Shown here piece after piece: positions 23,027-31,788 of a DNA stretch of 35,054 bases. This DNA is from Sedimentisphaerales bacterium. GTDB taxonomy: Bacteria > Planctomycetota > Phycisphaerae > Sedimentisphaerales > SM23-30. Each line of letters begins with the position of its first letter. The stretch's first letter is position 1. Under the pieces are notes generated by a model. That model did no database searches, was not told the DNA's origin, and saw nothing but the letters and a program-made list of their open reading frames with translations. The stretch is taken from the NCBI GenBank assembly GCA_016934515.1, contig JAFGSR010000080.1, positions 1 to 35,054 of the forward strand, read 5' to 3'. The translations under genes and the position numbers were made by a program.

Positions 23027-25027
23027 TTAACCTTTCACTTTCCCGTTGCTTTTCACTTCCGGAGCATCACGCAATTCCCCAATCTGATCCCGCAGCTTCG
23101 CCGCCTTCTCAAACTCCAACGCCTCCGCCGCCTCATACATCTCCTTTTCCAGAATCCCGATCAACTCTTCCCGATCATACTCCGCTCCATCCCGCGTCAG
23201 CGTCTCCTGAGCCAACCGCCGCGCCGCAAATTCCGACTCCAACCCCGTGCGAATCGCCTTACGAATAGTCTCCGGTGTAATCCCATGCTGCTCATTGTAC
23301 TGCTGCTGCATTTTCCGCCGTCGCTCCGTCTCCGAAATCGCCCGATCCATCGACCCGGTCACCTTGTCCGCGTACAAAATCACCTCCGCGTTTACGTTCC
23401 GCGCCGTCCGCCCGATCGTCTGAATCAGCGACGTCTCACTCCGCAAAAAACCTTCCTTGTCCGCGTCCAGAATCGCCACCAGCGACACCTCCGGCAGATC
23501 CAGCCCCTCCCGCAGCAAATTTACCCCTACCAGCACATCAAACTCACCCTTACGCAAGTTCCGCAAAATCTCCACCCGCTCCAGCGTATTGATCTCGCTG
23601 TGCAGATAAGCACAGCGAAACTTCTTCTCCTTTATAAAAGTACTCAAATCCTCCGCCAGCCGCTTCGTCAGCGTCGTTACCAGCACCCGCTCACCCGACT
23701 TCACTCGCTTCTCAATCTCGCCCAGCAGATGCGCTACCTGCCCCCGCGCCGACTCCACATGAATCACCGGGTCCAGCAGTCCCGTCGGCCGAATAATCTG
23801 CTCCACCACCTCGCCGTCGCACTTTTCCAACTCATAAGGCCCCGGCGTCGCCGACACAAAAATCACCTGATTCCACCGCTGCTCAAATTCCTCAAACCGC
23901 AACGGCCGATTGTCCAGCGCACTGGGCAGCCGAAATCCATGCTCCACCAGCACCTCTTTGCGACTCCTGTCCCCCGCCCACATCGCCCGCAACTGCGGCA
24001 GCGTCACATGTGACTCATCGATAAACAACAAAAAATCATCCGGAAAATAATCCAGCAGCGTAAACGGCCGCGCCCCCGGCTCCAGCCCCGCCAGATGCCG
24101 AGCATAATTCTCAATCCCGCTGCAATAACCCACCTCGCGAATCATCTCCATATCGTAACGCGTCCGCGCATTCAACCGCTGTGCCTCCAGCAGCTTCCCC
24201 TCGCCCCGCAACTGCAACAGCCGCTGCTTCAACTCCGCCCCAATCCCCGCCAGCGCCGATTCCACCCGGTCCTCCGCCATTATATAATGCTGCGCCGGAT
24301 AAATAAACATCTGCTTCTCCACCGACAAATCCTCACCGCTCACCGGATGAATCAGCGTCAGCTTCTCAATTTCATCGCCAAACATCTCCACACGCACCGC
24401 AAACTCTTCATAAGCTGGCCAGATCTCCACCACATCCCCCCGCACCCGAAACTTACCCCGCTCAAACGCAATATCGTTCCGCTCGTACAGAATATCCGTC
24501 AGCGACAGCAGCAGCTTATCCCGCTCCACTTCCAGCCCCACCCGCAGCGGCACCACCAGCTTTTTGTATTCCTCCGGCGATCCCAACCCGAAAATGCAAC
24601 TCACCGACGCCACCACCACCACATCTTTCCGCGACATCAGCGACGTCGTCGTACTCAGCCGCAACCGGTCCAGATCGTCGTTCCGCGACGCATCCTTCTC
24701 GATATAAATATCCCGCTGCGGAATGTACGCCTCCGGCTGGTAGTAATCGTAATAACTGACAAAATACTCCACCGCATTTCGCGGCAGCAGCTCACAAAAC
24801 TCCTCATACAACTGCGCCGCCAAGGTCTTATTGTGACTGATCACCAACGCCGGCCGCTGCGCCCGAGCAATCACCTGCGCCATTGTAAACGTCTTGCCCG
24901 ACCCCGTCACCCCCATCAGCGTCTGACACTTCCGCCCCCGCTCCAGCTCCCCATACAGCCGCGCAATCGCCTCCGGCTGATCTCCCGCCGGCTCAAAATC
25001 ACTTACTATCTCAAACGCTCTCGACAT
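23027..25027 (-). CDS. uvrB: Excinuclease ABC subunit B
   Basis: UvrB verifies DNA damage in nucleotide excision repair and loads UvrC. The Walker A motif GVTGSGKT is at 39-46. The DNA-gripping beta-hairpin region [12 protein letters not shown] lies at about 92-103. Helicase motifs include [10 protein letters not shown] and [10 protein letters not shown]. The C-terminal UVR domain ([20 protein letters not shown]-like) sits at about 627-662. Length of 666 residues is standard. The ATG at 25027 is the only good start and has AAGAAG upstream. It lies 229 bases after the uracil glycosylase gene. No LexA-type box was recognised upstream. Identity is secure. Confidence 0.97.
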   Translation of the reverse strand: MSRAFEIVSDFEPAGDQPEAIARLYGELERGRKCQTLMGVTGSGKTFTMAQVIARAQRPALVISHNKTLAAQLYEEFCELLPRNAVEYFVSYYDYYQPEAYIPQRDIYIEKDASRNDDLDRLRLSTTTSLMSRKDVVVVASVSCIFGLGSPEEYKKLVVPLRVGLEVERDKLLLSLTDILYERNDIAFERGKFRVRGDVVEIWPAYEEFAVRVEMFGDEIEKLTLIHPVSGEDLSVEKQMFIYPAQHYIMAEDRVESALAGIGAELKQRLLQLRGEGKLLEAQRLNARTRYDMEMIREVGYCSGIENYARHLAGLEPGARPFTLLDYFPDDFLLFIDESHVTLPQLRAMWAGDRSRKEVLVEHGFRLPSALDNRPLRFEEFEQRWNQVIFVSATPGPYELEKCDGEVVEQIIRPTGLLDPVIHVESARGQVAHLLGEIEKRVKSGERVLVTTLTKRLAEDLSTFIKEKKFRCAYLHSEINTLERVEILRNLRKGEFDVLVGVNLLREGLDLPEVSLVAILDADKEGFLRSETSLIQTIGRTARNVNAEVILYADKVTGSMDRAISETERRRKMQQQYNEQHGITPETIRKAIRTGLESEFAARRLAQETLTRDGAEYDREELIGILEKEMYEAAEALEFEKAAKLRDQIGELRDAPEVKSNGKVKG

Positions 25028-25062
25028 CTATAACTTCTTACCCTTCAACGGGCGACGGGTGG

Positions 25063-25086
25063 CATGCTCAAGTACTCTTGAGCATG
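25063..25086. repeat. Perfect 10-base hairpin with CAAGTACTCTTG core, copy 2
   Basis: Arms CATGCTCAAG and CTTGAGCATG flank TACT. It is preceded by GGGTGG, as is the related element at 25121-25145, and shares its core with 22812-22825. It lies in the gap upstream of uvrB. Confidence 0.7.
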
Positions 25087-25120
25087 GTTTTTCTGTCACC
25101 TGTTACTTTGTCCCGGGTGG

Positions 25121-25145
25121 CATGCTTACGCGAAGCTTAAGCATG
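25121..25145. repeat. CATGCTTA/TAAGCATG hairpin
   Basis: Arms CATGCTTA and TAAGCATG flank a nine-base loop CGCGAAGCT. It follows the same GGGTGG lead-in as the hairpin 58 bases upstream and includes the 13-base GCGAAGCTTAAGC also found at 11716-11728. Confidence 0.6.
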
Positions 25146-25154
25146 TCTTCAAAG

Positions 25155-25174
25155 CCCCCTCCGCCAAGAGGGGG
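25155..25174. repeat. CCCCCTC/GAGGGGG hairpin between uvrB and the glycosylase gene
   Basis: Arms CCCCCTC and GAGGGGG flank CGCCAA. On the plus strand it is followed by TTCTTCTTCTTG, a weak T-rich tail. Both flanking genes are on the minus strand, where no T-tract follows, so a terminator role for them is doubtful. Confidence 0.45.
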
Positions 25175-25201
25175 TTCTTCTTCTTGTTTTGATATTTATA
25201 T

Positions 25202-25232
25202 TTTTGAACATTAGAATTTGTTTAGGATTTAG
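25202..25232 (-). repeat. Dispersed 31-base AT-rich repeat, copy 2
   Basis: This is the inverted partner of 90-120, with 30 of 31 bases identical. It begins 25 bases beyond the 3' end of the uracil glycosylase gene. Confidence 0.75.
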
Positions 25233-25256
25233 ATATTAGGATTTCGGATTTCATCC

Positions 25257-26000
25257 TCACTTCTTCCGCGGTACTTCCAGCCCTAACAACCCCAGCACCT
25301 TCTGCATATCCTGCCAAACCCGCCCCCGCGCATCCGGGGTATAATTCCGCAGCAAATACGCCGGATGATACGTTGCCACAAACTTGATCGGCTTACCCAT
25401 CGGCGTCGCGCAAAACTCATGCACCTTCCCCCGCAACTCCCCGATCGGCAGATTGCTCTCCAGCAGCGTCTGTGCCGCATAAGCTCCCAGGGCCACAATC
25501 ACCTCCGGCTCGATAACTTCCAACTGTTCGTACAAAAATCCCCGGCACGAATCGATCTCATCCATCTGCGGATTCCGGTTCCCCGGCGGGCGGCACTTCA
25601 GAATATTGCCGATGAACACTTCCTCCCGCTTGAAACCCATCGCCTCGATAATGCTCGTCAACAGCTTCCCCGCCCGCCCCACAAACGGCCGCCCACTGGC
25701 ATCCTCATCCGCCCCCGGCGCCTCACCCACAAACACCAGCCGCGCATCCGCACTCCCCTCGCCCACCACCGACTTTGTCCGCATCTTATGCAACCCACAC
25801 CCGCAACAATTCCGCACGCGCTCCGCTATCTCCGCCAGCGCTTCTTGCCGCTGCTTACTCTTACCATCCTTCTTCACTCGTAACACCTCTCCACCCGCTT
25901 CTCCACTAATCGGCAGCCATTTCCCCCCCAAAAACAGCTCACTTTCCAACTGCCCCCGAACCACCCGCAACAACCGCGTACGTTCCACTTCCGCTTCCAT
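25257..26000 (-). CDS. Type-4 uracil-DNA glycosylase with 4Fe-4S cluster
   Basis: This enzyme removes uracil from DNA in base excision repair. The active-site loop GEAPGADEDASGRPFVGRAG (about 92-111) and HPAYLLR near the C terminus are typical of family 4. The cluster cysteines are CCGC (Cys65 and Cys68), Cys136 in NILKCRPPGNRNP, and Cys152 (DSCRGF). The 16-residue gap between the last two matches known family-4 enzymes. The N-terminal 55 residues are an extension beyond the minimal enzyme. The ATG at 26000 was preferred over an in-frame GTG at 26009. It lies upstream of uvrB on the same strand, so two repair genes are neighbours. Residue numbers count from 26000. Confidence 0.93.
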   Translation of the reverse strand: MEAEVERTRLLRVVRGQLESELFLGGKWLPISGEAGGEVLRVKKDGKSKQRQEALAEIAERVRNCCGCGLHKMRTKSVVGEGSADARLVFVGEAPGADEDASGRPFVGRAGKLLTSIIEAMGFKREEVFIGNILKCRPPGNRNPQMDEIDSCRGFLYEQLEVIEPEVIVALGAYAAQTLLESNLPIGELRGKVHEFCATPMGKPIKFVATYHPAYLLRNYTPDARGRVWQDMQKVLGLLGLEVPRKK

Positions 26001-26315
26001 ATTCTTCACTTCCCGTTAAACACCCAAAAACCATTTAATAAACCACAGAAAACCGGATTATACCACCGATCCCCTTCCAACACAAACACCATTAATCCCA
26101 ATAACTTACATTAATCCCACGTTATATGGGCCTGCTCACCGCCCACCATCCCGTAGATGTTTTTTATTTACTTTTCAAATATTATCTTGTACAAGAGTAA
26201 TATGTTAATATATAAAACTATCTTAATTATAACTCTATAAAATAATGAAGTATCTTTTAGGTGTTTTTGTATATGACAATCCGAAAAGGTAACCATTAAC
26301 CGGGACGGAATATAA
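26001..26315. other. AT-rich intergenic region upstream of the protease-propeller gene
   Basis: This is the divergent gap between the glycosylase gene and the M50-type gene. Its first part is ordinary, and from about 26160 it becomes very AT-rich. It contains a 12-base perfect palindrome and a promoter candidate. No gene is visible. Confidence 0.6.
26187..26216 (+). promoter_or_regulatory. Candidate promoter with overlapping palindrome
   Basis: A -35-like TTGTAC (26187-26192), an 18-base spacer and a -10-like TATAAA (26211-26216) precede the M50 gene. The -35 lies within the perfect 12-base palindrome TCTTGTACAAGA (26185-26196), which could be an operator. The long AT-rich context makes chance matches likely, so confidence is low. 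The leader would be about 93 bases. Confidence 0.35.
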
Positions 26316-29216
26316 ATGGATATTATAATCTATATCATAGGATTTGTGATATTTGTTAAACTGATAACCATTGGGGCAACAGTTAAAAATTTACTGAATA
26401 TCAGGTTTAAATATGGTGGTTGTGAATTGTGTGACACCGACGATGTACCTCTTTATTTGCAAGGCTTATTTAGGGATTGCGAAGATGAATTGTCTCAGGC
26501 AGGCTTCGTTTTTTCTCATTGCCAGTTTATAGACGAGCCTTTTTGCACAAGTTATTCATTGAAATGGAATATAGTATATTATCATACAGACAAAAAATGT
26601 TATGCGACTATAAGCGAATCTTTTCTTGCTGATAGTTATAATCCTGTTAATGTAGAGTTTGCTTCGGTATTTGATAATGGTCAAAAATTAGTTACCATCA
26701 ATGGATTGCTTTATGCCGTTATAGGAGAGATCCCCGGCGTTCGATTTAATGATCCTTATGCCCCCGATCTTGAAAAGCAACTACAGTCTCACCTGTCAAC
26801 ATTGGCGGCGATTAAACATACTCGTGCCTTGGTTGCTCTTACGCCTGATGAGTTTGTAGAATTAGAAAGAAAAAACAACCACGACTATGTAGATTATCTC
26901 ATATCAAATGATTTTATTAAACAAACCAAGGAGGATAACTATTGCTTGAGATTCATCCCGGCCATACGTCAGGCTTCCAAAATGGCTATCGGGGCAGGCA
27001 AAGTAAGACGAATGCATGATGAGGTCAAAAAGATCGCTAAAACTCAAAATACCTCACCTGTTCCTGTCGAAGTCGAAGTGAAGTCCTATATGAAAATGCA
27101 GCAAATGCTGGAACCCCAAAAAAAGAAAAATTTTGTTAAAGTGCTTGTTCTTGTAGCAAGTATTTTGTTATTCATGTTTTCATTTAAAATAATATTTTCT
27201 GCTCATATAGTTTTCCTGTTGGTTGCAGCCTTATTTTTGCATGAACTGGGACATTACTTTGGCATGTATCTTTTCAAATACAAAGATGTTAGAATATTAT
27301 TTATTCCTTTTTTGGGAGCTGCTACTCTGGGAGAAGAGACAACAGCAACTACTATACAAAAAGTTATAGTATATCTTATGGGGCCGGCCCCCGGTCTTAT
27401 CCTGGGAACCTGCCTGCTCTTTTTCTATCGGTCTGCTCCGCCCATTGTCAGAGAATTCGCAATAATGTTATTAGTATTGAATTACCTCAATCTTTTACCC
27501 ATTTTGCCTTTGGATGGTGGAAGGATTTTTGAGGTAGCTATATTCTCCAGGTTCAAATTTCTTAAATTTGTCTTCATAATTTTCAGCATCGTAATTATGG
27601 TGCTCTCAGCATCGTATATTAATGATCCGATACTTTATGTTCTTCCGGCGATTCTTTTCGTTTCATTGATCTTTCAAGTACGCCAGGGAAATATATTATC
27701 CATTTTAAACAAAAAAATCAAAAACGACAACATCGTTCGTGCAAAAGAAAACTTACTTCCACTCATATTTGATTCCTTAAAAAATTCATCGTTCCGTAAC
27801 GTTCAATTTCAAAAGAAAGTTCCCATCGTTAAAAATATTCTTGCCGAGCTTACTAAAAAACCTCCTGTCTTTACGGAAGCATTACTTTCGCTGTTTTTGT
27901 ACATATTCGTTTTTTTGACGCCGGCTTTCATTGCGCTTGGTGTCGGCATTTCTTCCGGCATCGATTACTTAAATACCTTTAGTGGACAGGGAGTTGTTAG
28001 TTTCCATCCCTCGCCGGATTCTGAAAGAATATTAGTTACCAGGATAGTGAGCCCGTTTAAATACAACGCATGTGTCCTGGATAAACATGGAAAAATGGTT
28101 ATGGATATCGGTAAAGAATTTCAATATGTCAGTGAAAACCTATTCTGGTTGCCCAATAAAGGATCAAAATACATATTCTATGAACAAGCAAATAAAAAGG
28201 CATTGCTAGGCTTGGATCAGGGTGCCACAGGCCGGAATCCGGCATTTCTTGTAAATATCGAAACTGAAGAAAAACAATTAATTCCTAAGCCGTCATCAAC
28301 TTCAGATAAAGATTTTATAACTTATTGCCAGTGGGACAAAACCGGTCAATGGCTACTTGGAACTAAATACAATTCCTCTGACGACAATTATCAACTCACC
28401 TCAGTCTTCAAGCAAAATATTGAAACCAAAGAAACACACGAATTCAAAGTGAAGCCTTCCGATGCAAACAAAATATCTCAACCAGTGTTTATCGACGAGA
28501 ATCGGGTGTTTGTCGAATTGTATGATAGCAGTCAGCCGGAACATTTAGGGTATGCTGTCTTAAATTTTAGTTCCGGAGAAAAAGAAACTCATGTGTTGCC
28601 CGATGTCATACAGTTGGAATTTTCTTCCGAAAAAAATAAAATTTATATCTTGAGAAAAATATTTAGTGAAAATATGGTCAAACATGAAATTGTAGAAAGA
28701 GATATTGAAACCAATAATGAAAAAATAACAGCTAGTCCTGAACTCCCCCAATGCAGTTTCGAAGATGTCGCCAGAGGCAAAGCGCCGGAGATTTATTTTG
28801 AATTATCACCAAGGTGTCGATGGATGGCTTGCGACTCATGGGGTGATAATACGAAAAAAGTTAAGTATCTTATTAATCTGGAAAATAGTAGTCATTATCT
28901 ATTGACTGAATGCGACAAAGATACTTATGCTGGTAGAGTGATCTACTCCCAGGATGAAACTAAACTGGGGCTTTTAATTTCAGGCCGTAATGATGAAGCA
29001 AATGATCGTCAATGGATGAATATCTATGACATTAATGGGCCTGAACCTCAAATGTTACAGGAAATTGACCTTAAAAATAATTGGGGGCAATATGGTTTCT
29101 TAGGCAATGAGCGTATCTTGTATGTTAATGACAACGGTGAATCATCTGAGAATACGAAGAATGAATTATGTTATTTAGATATCACTAGCGGTAAACACTA
29201 TAGATTGTCTGAATAA
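26316..29216 (+). CDS. Site-2-protease (M50-type) membrane protein with C-terminal beta-propeller-like domain
   Basis: A 966-residue membrane protein. Residues 3-24 form a first helix; 25-270 is a soluble, unrecognised domain with several cysteines. Residues 272-455 are a polytopic core with the zinc-protease motif HELGH (309-313) and NLLPILPLDGG (392-402), which supplies the third metal ligand Asp400 as in site-2 proteases. Another helix lies at 523-547. The remaining 420 residues look exported and resemble TolB/WD40-like propeller blades (FHPSPDSERILVT, LSPRCRWMACDSW, YSQDETKLGLLIS). Codon use is strikingly AT-rich compared with neighbours, and the gene stands alone. It probably cleaves membrane proteins, but no substrate is suggested. 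Acquisition by transfer is an inference. Confidence 0.85.
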   Translation: MDIIIYIIGFVIFVKLITIGATVKNLLNIRFKYGGCELCDTDDVPLYLQGLFRDCEDELSQAGFVFSHCQFIDEPFCTSYSLKWNIVYYHTDKKCYATISESFLADSYNPVNVEFASVFDNGQKLVTINGLLYAVIGEIPGVRFNDPYAPDLEKQLQSHLSTLAAIKHTRALVALTPDEFVELERKNNHDYVDYLISNDFIKQTKEDNYCLRFIPAIRQASKMAIGAGKVRRMHDEVKKIAKTQNTSPVPVEVEVKSYMKMQQMLEPQKKKNFVKVLVLVASILLFMFSFKIIFSAHIVFLLVAALFLHELGHYFGMYLFKYKDVRILFIPFLGAATLGEETTATTIQKVIVYLMGPAPGLILGTCLLFFYRSAPPIVREFAIMLLVLNYLNLLPILPLDGGRIFEVAIFSRFKFLKFVFIIFSIVIMVLSASYINDPILYVLPAILFVSLIFQVRQGNILSILNKKIKNDNIVRAKENLLPLIFDSLKNSSFRNVQFQKKVPIVKNILAELTKKPPVFTEALLSLFLYIFVFLTPAFIALGVGISSGIDYLNTFSGQGVVSFHPSPDSERILVTRIVSPFKYNACVLDKHGKMVMDIGKEFQYVSENLFWLPNKGSKYIFYEQANKKALLGLDQGATGRNPAFLVNIETEEKQLIPKPSSTSDKDFITYCQWDKTGQWLLGTKYNSSDDNYQLTSVFKQNIETKETHEFKVKPSDANKISQPVFIDENRVFVELYDSSQPEHLGYAVLNFSSGEKETHVLPDVIQLEFSSEKNKIYILRKIFSENMVKHEIVERDIETNNEKITASPELPQCSFEDVARGKAPEIYFELSPRCRWMACDSWGDNTKKVKYLINLENSSHYLLTECDKDTYAGRVIYSQDETKLGLLISGRNDEANDRQWMNIYDINGPEPQMLQEIDLKNNWGQYGFLGNERILYVNDNGESSENTKNELCYLDITSGKHYRLSE

Positions 29217-29309
29217 CGCAAAAATTTATATTTTGGGCATCATAAGTGTGACACGTAGCGTAGTGAAGAGCCCGGCACGGAAAGTTGAGATGGGGTGAAA
29301 GGGTATAAG

Positions 29310-30155
29310 ATGTGTGAGTTCTGTCTAAAGCATGGCGAAGGTAAGAAGTGGTATTTGCAAGCAAAGAACTATTCTGACGAGCTGTTAAGTGACATGCGTC
29401 GGCGTAGGATGATTGAAGAGTTTTTCGCAAATCCGGGGCGACTCACAAGAGGAATGGAACATCTCAAGCGTCTGGATAAGGCTCCAAATTTTATAAAAGG
29501 TATGATCGGTCGGATAATTACGAGCCGGCAGAAGAAGACCCACTTTGGCCAAGTAGTACCGATCGAGGAAATTGAACAGATATTCGGCTTTGTTGGTTCG
29601 ATTGTCCGCGTGGCCTGCATCTGTCGCGAAGTCACATTGCAAAAAGAAAAACGCTACTGTTATGGTGTCAGCATGTCGCCCGATGGTGGTCAGTTCACTA
29701 GAATTTTACAGGGCCTGGACAAAAGCTTTTTGGCAGGGCCGGATGTATCGGGGATGGAGACGCTGAGCAAGGAAGAAGCCATATCCGCCCTGCGCGATCA
29801 CGAACGAGAAGGTTTATGCCATACGGTCTGGACATTTCAGTCGCCTTTCATCGGGGGAATCTGCAACTGCGACCGTTCGGACTGCCTGGCTATGCGTTGC
29901 ACAGTAACCCATTCGATCCCGGTGATGTTTCGGGCTGAGTACGTTGCGGAAGTTGATCCTGATGCGTGTTTGGGCTGTCGAGAATGTATGCGCGTCTGTC
30001 AATTCGGAGCTATTGTTTACAGTGCCTCAAACAGAAAAGTTACCATCGACCAAAAGCAGTGTTATGGTTGCGGAATATGCCGCTCGGTGTGTAAGACGAA
30101 AGCAATCAGGTTGAATGACCGTAACAGGGTGCCGGCTGCTGCGAATGTCTGGTAA
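29310..30155 (+). CDS. 4Fe-4S ferredoxin-type protein with extra cysteine motifs
   Basis: A 281-residue soluble protein. The C terminus has two classical 4Fe-4S motifs, CLGCRECMRVC and CYGCGICRSVC. Ahead of them are an N-terminal CEFC, a central VACICRE, and GGICNCDRSDCLAMRC, which could bind further metal or clusters. The ATG at 29310 was chosen because AAAGGG lies seven bases upstream, and MCEFCLKHGEGKKWYLQAKN is a typical start of this protein type. A GTG at 29295 in frame would add five residues. It is likely an electron-transfer or iron-sulfur protein of anaerobes. No partner enzyme is adjacent. It is 76 bases ahead of the DUF4185 gene, but a functional link is not obvious. Confidence 0.8.
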   Translation: MCEFCLKHGEGKKWYLQAKNYSDELLSDMRRRRMIEEFFANPGRLTRGMEHLKRLDKAPNFIKGMIGRIITSRQKKTHFGQVVPIEEIEQIFGFVGSIVRVACICREVTLQKEKRYCYGVSMSPDGGQFTRILQGLDKSFLAGPDVSGMETLSKEEAISALRDHEREGLCHTVWTFQSPFIGGICNCDRSDCLAMRCTVTHSIPVMFRAEYVAEVDPDACLGCRECMRVCQFGAIVYSASNRKVTIDQKQCYGCGICRSVCKTKAIRLNDRNRVPAAANVW

Positions 30156-30231
30156 ATGGCAGAGATAAGGGGGCAGGATCAAGGCAGGTGAATTCAATCT
30201 CGGCGAATTACCTGGCAAGGAGTGAAGTGAT

Positions 30232-31377
30232 ATGAGTTGTTCGGTTATGGTGTGGAGTCTTGCTGTCGTTATCGGCTTCGCTTCGCCGGCTGCGGCCGAG
30301 CCGGGCGAGCTGCTCTACATACCGAACAGCACCAAGCGGGTCTGTCAACTGACGGGCGACTTTGATCGAACGGCAGGTATCCCGACGCTCAGCCAGACCG
30401 GTAAACGTTTTGACGTTTTCGCTACCGACCTGGGAAGCTCGTTCGAGCACAAGGGGAAACTGTACTTCCTTTTCGGCGACACCTGGGGGCGACCGGGAAG
30501 CCGGGACGTGCTGGGCTGGACCGAGAGCACGGACCCGGCGAAGATCATGCTCCATTTCCATCAGGCGAAGGACGGCAAGTGGCTGCCCCTGACAGTGCCC
30601 GGCATCAAGCAAGGAGGATTTGAGATTCCCTCCGGGGGCATCTCCATCGACGGCACCATGTACGTAGTGCACACTACCGACCACTCGGAAAAGAAGGTGA
30701 TGGGCCGCTCCGTGGTCGGAAGTTCTCAGGACGACGGCCGGACATTCAAGAAGCTCTACGAGTTGTCGCACAGCAAGTTCATCAACATCTCGCTTTGGCT
30801 TGCTGACGATTGGCTGTACATCTACGGAAGCGGCGAGTACCGCAAGAGCAATGTGTGTCTTGCCCGAGTGAAGCCCTCGGACATCGGGGATCGGTCCAAG
30901 CTGAAGTATTTCAGCGGGACCGACCCCAATGAAAAGCCGCGTTGGTCTCCGAAGGAAGAGGACGCAGTCCCTCTCTTTCAGCACGCCCAGATCGGCGAGT
31001 TTTCGGTGTCGTACCTGAAGCCGGTCAATCGGTACGTAATGCTCTACAACGCCACGAAGCCCCGCGGGATCACCATGCGGTCTTCCCGGACAGCGTGGGG
31101 GCCGTGGTCAGAAGGCACAGTCGTGTTTGACCCGTGGCGTGACGGAGGCTACGGGGATTTCATGCACATTTCGGCGAAATTCCAGGAGAAACATGACTCG
31201 CTAAGTGATCCGAATCGGGATAATGAATGGGGCGGCGAGTACGGCCCTTACCTGCTGTCCCGGTTCACGAGTGGAGCCGATGGGAACTGTCGAATATATT
31301 ACACGATGTCAACCTGGAACCCGTACCAGGTTGTTGTGATGCAAAGCGACCTGGCCCTTGAGCGGGCTGCGGACTAG
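30232..31377 (+). CDS. Secreted DUF4185 domain protein
   Basis: A 381-residue exported protein. Residues 1-22 are a Sec signal ending in AAA-E. The mature part shows DUF4185 features, such as the FGDTWGRPGSRDV motif near 85, VVHTTDHSEKK, and QIGEFSVSYLKPVNRYVMLY, and probably folds as a five-bladed beta-propeller like glycosidases of the GH32/43/68 type. DUF4185 proteins are common in carbohydrate-degrading bacteria, but their activity is not defined. An AAGGAG ribosome binding site lies about ten bases upstream of the ATG. The base composition is GC-rich, in sharp contrast to the M50 gene a kilobase upstream. It is followed by a GntP permease gene after 411 bases. Confidence 0.85.
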   Translation: MSCSVMVWSLAVVIGFASPAAAEPGELLYIPNSTKRVCQLTGDFDRTAGIPTLSQTGKRFDVFATDLGSSFEHKGKLYFLFGDTWGRPGSRDVLGWTESTDPAKIMLHFHQAKDGKWLPLTVPGIKQGGFEIPSGGISIDGTMYVVHTTDHSEKKVMGRSVVGSSQDDGRTFKKLYELSHSKFINISLWLADDWLYIYGSGEYRKSNVCLARVKPSDIGDRSKLKYFSGTDPNEKPRWSPKEEDAVPLFQHAQIGEFSVSYLKPVNRYVMLYNATKPRGITMRSSRTAWGPWSEGTVVFDPWRDGGYGDFMHISAKFQEKHDSLSDPNRDNEWGGEYGPYLLSRFTSGADGNCRIYYTMSTWNPYQVVVMQSDLALERAAD

Positions 31378-31788
31378 CCGCGCCTGAAGCGGACGTTCAG
31401 CACATGGAACAAAAAGATGCAATGGGCATTCATCGAGTCCTCGATGCTATCGCCCCACCCCAACCACGGGATAAACTTCCTTAACACATGCAATTAACCG
31501 AATTAGACGTAATTCAGGCGAACCAGTTCAATAACGGCAAGCATAACGGTAACAGCGTCATGTTGAGTTTTGTTTGCTTAATTGTGTATTTGTTACGGAG
31601 CGCAGAAGTGCCTCTGGTAAATACGGAAAGGTGGCAGCCGGCGTCATTGCAATCAATCGTAAACCGTGTTATTATTCGGGCAGTTTCGGAACTCTATTGG
31701 AAACTCTATTGGTCTTGATTAAGCAGGATTTTTCTCAAAACAGGAAATCCCGAATAGAAAAGTTTTTCCGGAACGCAGGAGAAGTTGT
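31378..31788. other. Intergenic region upstream of the GntP permease gene
   Basis: No convincing gene is visible in these 411 bases. Short frames (for example 31488-31718) lack good ribosome binding sites and family features. A 12-base tandem repeat lies at 31690-31713. The last bases before the ATG contain AGGAG. No clear promoter was recognised. Confidence 0.55.
31690..31713. repeat. 12-base tandem direct repeat upstream of gntP-like gene
   Basis: AACTCTATTGGA is followed immediately by AACTCTATTGGT. The 11 shared bases at a spacing of 12 lie about 80 bases before the permease ATG. This could be a binding site for an activator using adjacent half sites. It is inferred from position only. 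Confidence 0.55.

Noticed and set aside
22943-24013. 356-codon plus-strand frame opposite uvrB
   Set aside because: It overlaps a clear uvrB gene and has very skewed Leu/Arg/Pro/His content without domains.
24095-25033. 312-codon plus-strand frame opposite uvrB
   Set aside because: Same reason: it is a shadow of the highly conserved uvrB coding strand.
25155-25174. Intrinsic terminator for the uracil glycosylase gene
   Set aside because: The hairpin is good, but on the minus strand it is not followed by a T-tract, and it is probably another dispersed repeat.
26160-26315. Replication origin at the AT-rich gap where the strand bias changes
   Set aside because: No DnaA-box cluster (TTATCCACA-like) and no dnaA, dnaN or gyrB gene is nearby.
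30208-30984. 258-codon minus-strand frame opposite the DUF4185 gene
   Set aside because: The plus-strand gene has a signal peptide, AAGGAG ribosome site and family motifs. The opposite frame has none.
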